Source: JAWVYT01 sp964605205 (GTDB lineage: Bacteria > Gemmatimonadota > Gemmatimonadetes > Longimicrobiales > RSA9). From it: a DNA stretch of 10,262 bases. This document shows positions 5,496-10,262 of the stretch, piece after piece; within the stretch, counting starts at the first letter, position 1, and each line of letters begins with the position of its first letter. The notes under the pieces were generated by a model. It was not told the DNA's origin, ran no database searches, and saw only the letters and a program-made list of their open reading frames with translations. The position numbers were made by a program, and so were the translations under genes. Location of the stretch: contig CAZSBL010000128.1 in assembly GCA_964605205.1 (NCBI GenBank), positions 1 through 10,262 on the forward strand. The letters are read 5' to 3'.

Positions 5496-8258
5496 ATGCG
5501 TGCCCGTCACCCCCGTCTCGCTTTCCTGCCCCTCGCCGCCGCACTCCTGCTCCCGGGGTGCGGCGCTCCACCCGAGCCCCTCCCGACCTGCCCCGACACA
5601 GCCTCGGCGGCCGTCACCCGGGCGTGGGAGGCGTACCGGGAACAGGACTACCGGGCCGGTGCCCGGGCCGCCGGGGACGCTCTCGATCTCTGCCCCGGTG
5701 ACATCGGCGGCCTCACCGCCCTCGGCTACAACCGGCTCCAGCAGGACCGGCTCGACGACGCCGGCGACCGGTTCGACGCGGTCCTCGCCCGCGACTCCAT
5801 GGTGCTGGACGCCGCCATCGGGCGCGGGCTCGTGGCGTGGCGGGAGGCCGATCTGGCCGGGGCGTACCGTCTCTTCTCCCGGGCCGTGGACATCGAGCCG
5901 GGGAACGAGCTGGCCCTCGGCTACCTGGCCCGGATCCCCACGGGGTTCGGGAGCGTGGACCGGCCGCCGCGGGTGCGGCCCGACACCGTCGTCTATCCGG
6001 CCCGGGCCCGGGCCGGCCGCATCGAGGTTCGCGGCGGCGGCGGCGGCTGGCGTCCGTTCCACGTGAACGGCGTGAACCTGGGCGCGGCGCTCCCGGGGCG
6101 GCACCCGAGCCAGTTCCCGGACTCCGCCGTCTACGCCGGCTGGATCGCGGAGATGGCGGCCATGAACGCCAATACCATCCGGGTCTACACCATCCACCCG
6201 CCGGACTTCTACGCCGCGCTCCGAGCCCACAACCTCGCCCACGCCCACGATCCGCTCTGGCTGATCCACGGCGTGTGGACGGAGCTGCCGCCCGGGCACG
6301 ATTTCCGGGACCCCGCGTGGTACGGCGCGTTCAAGGCCGAGATGGAGCGGGTGGTGGATCTGCTCCACGGCCGGGCCGACATCCCGCCCCGGCCGGGCCA
6401 CGCTTCCGGGCACTACACCGCCGATGTCTCCCCGTGGACGCTGGCCTACATCATCGGCCGGGAGTGGGAGCCGTTCGCCGTGGTGGAGTACAACCGGCTG
6501 CGGGCGGACGAGACATCGTATGACGGGGCGTACCTGACCGCCCGTGCCGCCACGCCCACCGATGTCTGGATGGCCGACGCCCTCGAGCACCTGGTGGCGT
6601 ACGAGATGGAGCGCTATCACGCCCAGCGGCCCGTGGCGTACACCAACTGGCCCACGCTCGACCCGCTGGACCACCCCACGGAGACCACCGTGGAAGAGGA
6701 GGTGGCCATCCGGGAAGCGCTCGGCGAGCGCGTCGAGGTCCGGCCCCGGGAGTACGACAACGACGTCGCGTCCCTCGACGCCACGCTCATCACGGCCACC
6801 GACCGGCTTCCGGCGGGCACGTTCGCGTCCTACCACGCCTACCCGTACTACCCGGACTTCATGATCATGGACCCGGAGTACGCGGCGGCCCGCTCGCCGT
6901 GGGGCCCGTCCAACTACTTCGGCTACCTCACCGAGCTGCGGGACCACCACGGTGACATGCCGGTCCTGGTCTCCGAGTACGGCGTGCCCGCCAGCCGGGG
7001 CTCGGGCCACATGCAGCCCCAGGGGTGGCACCACGGCGGGCTGACCGAGACGCAGATGGCCGCCATCGACGCCCGACTCACCCGCGAGATCGCGGCGACC
7101 GGACTCGCCGGTGGCGCCATCTTCGCCTGGATCGACGAGTGGTTCAAGAAGAACTGGCTCGTCATCGAGTTCGAGCTGCCCGCCGACCGGAACCGGCTGT
7201 GGCTCAACCGCCTCGACGCCGAGCAGCACTACGGCATGCTGGCCGTGGAACCCGAGCCCCGGGTCGGTGGCCGTACGCCGGCGGAGCGGCTCGAGACGTG
7301 GCAGCGCGTGCCGCCCCTCTACGGCGACCCGACCGCAGACCCCCGCGGCGCGCAGCCCGGCCCGTCCACGACCTTCCGGGCCCTGGCCGATGAGGCCTAC
7401 CTCCGGCTCATGGTCGAGGGGCCCGGCGCCCGGCGTGCCACAACGCTGATCGGATTCGATGTGGTGGACCCGGACGCCGGGGAGCTTCGGTGGCCCCGGG
7501 CGGTGGTGGCCGACGGCCAGGCCGCGGACGCCGCGGTGTCTCCGGGGTCGAGCCCGGTCCCGCCGGTCGGGCTCGAGTTCGCGCTCGTCATCGAGCCCCA
7601 CGGCCTCGGGCTGGTGGCCCACGACGCGTACGCGCCATGGCGGATCGTGGAAGTCGGCCAGGAGCTCGACGGCGCGCCTGCCCCGCCGCCGGAGATCGCC
7701 GACCCGCTCCCGGGCTTCTTCACGGGCCGGATCGAGCAGCGGCGGAATCGGCCGTATCAGCCGGTGGCCGATGACGACGGCATCTACTGGGGGCTCCCGG
7801 TGGTCACCAACCGCCGCCGGTATACCCGGGACTCGGTGGAGATCGCGGCGTTCGGCTACCACCGGGGGATCATGCGGGAGGGCCTCGAGCCCGACGGAGA
7901 CTGGACCCGCCTGGCCGACGACGCGCTCGAGATTCGCATCCCCTGGGGCCTCCTGAATGTGACCGACCCCAGCCGGCGACGGGTGCTCTACGAGGAAAAA
8001 CGTTTCCTCCGCGCCTTGCCGGAGGTCTTCGGAACCACCACCGTGGAAGGGATCCGGATCGTGGCGGCGACCCGGAACGGGACCGGTGAGACGCCGGGGG
8101 CCGGGACGTGGCACTCCTTCCCGGCCAGCGGCCGCACAGCCGACGCCGCGCTCTTCACCTGGCCCACCTGGGACGAGCCCCGATGGCGCGTCCGACGGCG
8201 CCCGGTGTTCGACTCGCTCCGGGTCGTGTTCACGGAGCTGGAAGGAGGGAGCCAATGA
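5496..8258 (+). CDS. TPR / glycoside-hydrolase-like / CBM9-like lipoprotein
   Basis: 920-residue lipoprotein with a lipobox (LLLPGC, lipidated C22). Three TPR-like repeats span about 37-137. From about 170 to 590 there is a TIM-barrel-like glycosidase region: MAAMNANTIRVYTIHPPDFY (220-239), YIIGREWEP (318-326) with E323 as candidate acid/base, REYDNDVASLDA and FASYHAYPYYPDF (443-455), then PVLVSEYGVP (489-498) with E494 as candidate nucleophile, and AIFAWIDEWFKKNW. This spacing and these motifs fit clan GH-A (GH2/GH5-like) enzymes, but no exact family is assigned. Residues about 626-890 look like a CBM9/DOMON-type beta domain: DEAYLRLMVEG, and LEIRIPWGLLNVTDPS at 811-826. It is anchored in the envelope, probably facing the periplasm, and likely acts on a polysaccharide. 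The ribosome site is weak. Its stop overlaps the next ATG. Confidence 0.8.
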   Translation: MRARHPRLAFLPLAAALLLPGCGAPPEPLPTCPDTASAAVTRAWEAYREQDYRAGARAAGDALDLCPGDIGGLTALGYNRLQQDRLDDAGDRFDAVLARDSMVLDAAIGRGLVAWREADLAGAYRLFSRAVDIEPGNELALGYLARIPTGFGSVDRPPRVRPDTVVYPARARAGRIEVRGGGGGWRPFHVNGVNLGAALPGRHPSQFPDSAVYAGWIAEMAAMNANTIRVYTIHPPDFYAALRAHNLAHAHDPLWLIHGVWTELPPGHDFRDPAWYGAFKAEMERVVDLLHGRADIPPRPGHASGHYTADVSPWTLAYIIGREWEPFAVVEYNRLRADETSYDGAYLTARAATPTDVWMADALEHLVAYEMERYHAQRPVAYTNWPTLDPLDHPTETTVEEEVAIREALGERVEVRPREYDNDVASLDATLITATDRLPAGTFASYHAYPYYPDFMIMDPEYAAARSPWGPSNYFGYLTELRDHHGDMPVLVSEYGVPASRGSGHMQPQGWHHGGLTETQMAAIDARLTREIAATGLAGGAIFAWIDEWFKKNWLVIEFELPADRNRLWLNRLDAEQHYGMLAVEPEPRVGGRTPAERLETWQRVPPLYGDPTADPRGAQPGPSTTFRALADEAYLRLMVEGPGARRATTLIGFDVVDPDAGELRWPRAVVADGQAADAAVSPGSSPVPPVGLEFALVIEPHGLGLVAHDAYAPWRIVEVGQELDGAPAPPPEIADPLPGFFTGRIEQRRNRPYQPVADDDGIYWGLPVVTNRRRYTRDSVEIAAFGYHRGIMREGLEPDGDWTRLADDALEIRIPWGLLNVTDPSRRRVLYEEKRFLRALPEVFGTTTVEGIRIVAATRNGTGETPGAGTWHSFPASGRTADAALFTWPTWDEPRWRVRRRPVFDSLRVVFTELEGGSQ

Positions 8259-10129
8259 TGCGACGACGAGGCACCAGGGATGCTCCGTCCTCGTCTGGGA
8301 GCCGGGCCCGCCACCGGCTCCCCTCGCTCGTCCACTCCGTCTTCGGGGCGCTCCTCCTCGTCCTCGCCCTGGTACCCGCCGGCGCCGCGGCCCAGGACCC
8401 CGCCGACGAGGCGTGGGAGGCCGGTAACCTGGACCGGGCTCGGGAGCTGTACGCCCAGCGGCTGGCCGCCGACTCCACCGACGCCCAGGCGCTCTACCGG
8501 ATGGCGCTGCTGCGTGGATGGAACCAGGAGTACGCCGAGAGCATCGCCCTCTTCGACCGGCTCATCGACCTCACGCCGGCGAACCTGGAGGCCCGGATCA
8601 GCCGCGCACGTGTCTTCGCCTGGCGGGACGATCTGGGTCGCGCCACCCGCGACCTGAACGAGCTGGTCCAGGAGCACCCCGAGTACGTACCGGCCATCGA
8701 GGCGCTGGCCACCTTCCGGTCGTGGGCCGGCGAGTACGACCGGGCTATGGAGCTCTTCGACCGGATCGAGCAGCTCGACCCGGACAACCGGACGGTGCGC
8801 TACCAGCGGGCCCGGGTCCTGGGCTGGGCCAACCGGTTCGACCGGGCCCGCGCCGTCTACGACTCGCTCCTGGCACAGGACCCCGGCGATTTCCAGGCGC
8901 TGCTGGGGCTCGCCCAGATCCTGTCGTGGGAAGACCGGCTCGACAGCGCCCGGGCCGTCTACCACACCATCCTCGACGAGGACGCCGACAACCTCGACGC
9001 CATGACCGGCCTGGCCCGGACCACGGGCTACGCCGGCGATCTCATCGCTGCGGAGGCTCGCTGGCGCGAGATCCTGGAGCGGAGCCCGGAGAACCTCGAC
9101 GCGCTCTTCGGACTGGTCCGCATCCTCCAGTGGCAGGGTCGCGAGGCCGCCGCGCTCCCGTACCTCGAGCAGGCCCTCCGGGTCGACCCCAACAGCTCCG
9201 AGGCCCGGGACCTGCTCCGCTCCGGCCACGCGGACCTCGGCCCCCGCGTGGGCTGGAACCTGGCCTACGAGTGGGACTCCGACGGCAACAACATGTATAC
9301 CACCGCCGTCCACACCGCCTGGCACCCCTTGCCGCGCGTGGAAGTGCGGGTCGACGGCTACCGCCGGGCCGCCACCCTCGGGGCCGCCATCCCCGACCCG
9401 CGCTGGACCACCGGGACCACCGTCTCCGGCTCCGTCCAGCTACCGCCGGGGTGGCGGATCTCCGGCTCGGTGGGCGGCGGCGTCCCGGATGTGGCCGGCG
9501 TCGACGGGACGCTCAAGTACGGCCTCGTCGCCTCATCCCCGACCCGGTACCAGCTCCGGAGCACGCTCTCCGTCAGCCGCGAGCTGCTGGACGCCACCGC
9601 CATCCTCCTGGCCAATCGCGTGGTCTACGACCAGGTGCAGCTCACCCTGGGCACGCAGCTCGGCCGCTGGCGCATGGAAGGGGCCGGCTCCGCCGCGTGG
9701 TTCCAGAGCCTGATGACAGGGAACGGGAACCGTCGCATCGCCGTGAACGCCGCCGCCAGCCGGCCCGTGACGCCCTGGCTCGACCTGGGCGGGAGCGTCC
9801 GCTACTTCGGATTCGACGCCGACCTCAACGAGGGCTACTTCGACCCCGACCTCTTCCTCCTCGTCGAGGCGCCCGCCAGCGTGTCCACCCGGGTCCTGGA
9901 CCACCTCGAGGCCACCCTGGCCCTGGTCCCCGGAGTCCAGCAGATCAACGCAGCCGGCGAGGTCAACCCCGCCTTCCGGACCTCCGGATCGCTCTCCTGG
10001 CAGGTCCGGCCCGGCCGCTGGGCCGCCCTCAGCCTCGCATACGCCGCCAACGGCGCCAGCCCATTCGCCGAGCAGGCCGCCGACTACCGTTACTTCTCGC
10101 TGAACCTGCGAGGGCGCTGGGTGTTCTGA
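8255..10129 (+). CDS. TPR outer-membrane beta-barrel protein (YaiO/PgaA-like layout)
   Basis: 624-residue outer-membrane protein. The start ATG at 8255 overlaps the upstream TGA (ATGA) and has a perfect AGGAGG at 8243-8248. The longer open frame from 8108 lies inside the preceding gene. A long Arg/Ser-rich n-region precedes the hydrophobic GALLLVLALVPAGAAA, with cleavage about after A46. Residues about 48-314 form eight TPRs, and repeats 2-8 are each exactly 34 residues. Repeat position 13 is aromatic every time: W89, W123, W157, W191, W225, Y259, W293. That 'ILSW/VLGW' signature is what I associate with YaiO-type proteins. Residues about 325-624 are alternating beta strands ending in LRGRWVF, a C-terminal Phe barrel. 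PgaA and BcsC use the same TPR-then-barrel order to carry glycan across the outer membrane. Glycan export or glycan-enzyme docking is inferred. Confidence 0.82.
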   Translation: MMRRRGTRDAPSSSGSRARHRLPSLVHSVFGALLLVLALVPAGAAAQDPADEAWEAGNLDRARELYAQRLAADSTDAQALYRMALLRGWNQEYAESIALFDRLIDLTPANLEARISRARVFAWRDDLGRATRDLNELVQEHPEYVPAIEALATFRSWAGEYDRAMELFDRIEQLDPDNRTVRYQRARVLGWANRFDRARAVYDSLLAQDPGDFQALLGLAQILSWEDRLDSARAVYHTILDEDADNLDAMTGLARTTGYAGDLIAAEARWREILERSPENLDALFGLVRILQWQGREAAALPYLEQALRVDPNSSEARDLLRSGHADLGPRVGWNLAYEWDSDGNNMYTTAVHTAWHPLPRVEVRVDGYRRAATLGAAIPDPRWTTGTTVSGSVQLPPGWRISGSVGGGVPDVAGVDGTLKYGLVASSPTRYQLRSTLSVSRELLDATAILLANRVVYDQVQLTLGTQLGRWRMEGAGSAAWFQSLMTGNGNRRIAVNAAASRPVTPWLDLGGSVRYFGFDADLNEGYFDPDLFLLVEAPASVSTRVLDHLEATLALVPGVQQINAAGEVNPAFRTSGSLSWQVRPGRWAALSLAYAANGASPFAEQAADYRYFSLNLRGRWVF

Positions 10130-10140
10130 GCGACGCGGGC

Positions 10141-10156
10141 TTCGGCCCCGGCCGAA
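10141..10156. terminator. Compact hairpin after the envelope operon
   Basis: TTCGGC and GCCGAA enclose CCCG, or TTCGGCC/GGCCGAA around CC, beginning 12 bases after the stop of the TPR-barrel gene. The placement between convergent genes suits transcription termination. No T-tract follows on the plus strand and none is obvious on the minus strand, so it is a probable but non-canonical terminator. Confidence 0.4.
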
Positions 10157-10216
10157 ATGCGACACCCATGTCATGAATGGCCCGACCCGAGATCCGCGTG
10201 GTGGACTGCTAACCTC

Positions 10217-10262
10217 TCACCCCGCGGCCAGAATCGGTCGCAGCACCGCGGCGTAGTCGGCG
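10217..10262 (-). CDS. Possible 3' end of a convergent gene
   Basis: Read on the minus strand, the last 46 bases give ...ADYAAVLRPILAAG and then TGA at 10217-10219. An amphipathic C-terminal helix of this kind with GC-rich third positions is what a real gene end looks like. The piece is far too short to identify, and chance open sequence is possible. If real, it converges on the envelope operon and closes it. Confidence 0.35.
   Translation of the reverse strand, partial: ADYAAVLRPILAAG

Noticed and set aside
6031..6047. Run of five GGC triplets encoding a Gly stretch in the lipoprotein
   Set aside because: In frame and located in a plausible linker between the TPRs and the barrel; too short to call a phase-variable repeat.
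8108..8254. In-frame N-terminal extension of the TPR-barrel protein
   Set aside because: It lies inside the upstream gene and would bury the signal peptide; AGGAGG six bases before the ATG at 8255 decides the start.
5445..8255. A 936-codon open frame on the minus strand
   Set aside because: It is the antisense mirror of the TPR-glycosidase lipoprotein; its translation is His/Pro/Gly/Arg/Val-rich without domains, whereas the plus strand has a lipobox, TPRs and catalytic motifs.
1..10262. CRISPR arrays, insertion sequences, integrases or attachment sites
   Set aside because: No regularly spaced direct repeats, transposase or recombinase motifs, or terminal inverted repeats with target duplications were seen on either strand.

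Overview
The window is very GC-rich, high-GC-codon DNA from a Gram-negative-type bacterium. It encodes two lipoproteins with lipoboxes, a signal-peptide porin and a TPR outer-membrane barrel, both barrels ending in Phe. Gene style would fit a phylum such as Gemmatimonadota, but that placement is only an inference; no rRNA or other phylogenetic marker is present.

Left part (1-611): non-coding, rich in inverted repeats, with two copies of a 'gctccgcgcc...tccgcgg' motif. Then a tightly packed plus-strand operon: an NfuA-type Fe-S carrier (612-1187), a small lipoprotein whose GTG start overlaps the nfuA stop (1184-1684), a receiver/HD-GYP protein with two substituted metal-ligand histidines (1704-2672), and an unrecognised small protein (2674-3090). 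After a strong hairpin comes an FxsA-family membrane protein (3169-3567). A minus-strand PfkB-type sugar-phosphate kinase relic (3584-4214) converges on fxsA. It has an N-terminal piece in one frame, an apparent loss of the following segment, a frame change, and no catalytic C-terminus.

Right part (4375-10129): a three-gene plus-strand operon of envelope proteins. These are a porin-like beta-barrel, a 920-residue lipoprotein joining TPRs to a glycoside-hydrolase-like (clan A style) barrel and a C-terminal CBM9/DOMON-like beta domain, and a 624-residue TPR plus outer-membrane beta-barrel protein with PgaA/YaiO-like architecture. The last two overlap at ATGA. The layout (periplasm-facing TPRs, a lipid-anchored glycan-active enzyme, outer-membrane barrels) recalls the outer half of synthase-dependent exopolysaccharide export systems such as PgaAB. 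No glycosyltransferase lies inside the window, so the system may be orphaned, may use a synthase elsewhere, or may act in glycan processing or uptake. This operon is the best candidate for an undescribed system here. A hairpin follows it, and the last 46 bases probably hold the 3' end of a convergent gene.
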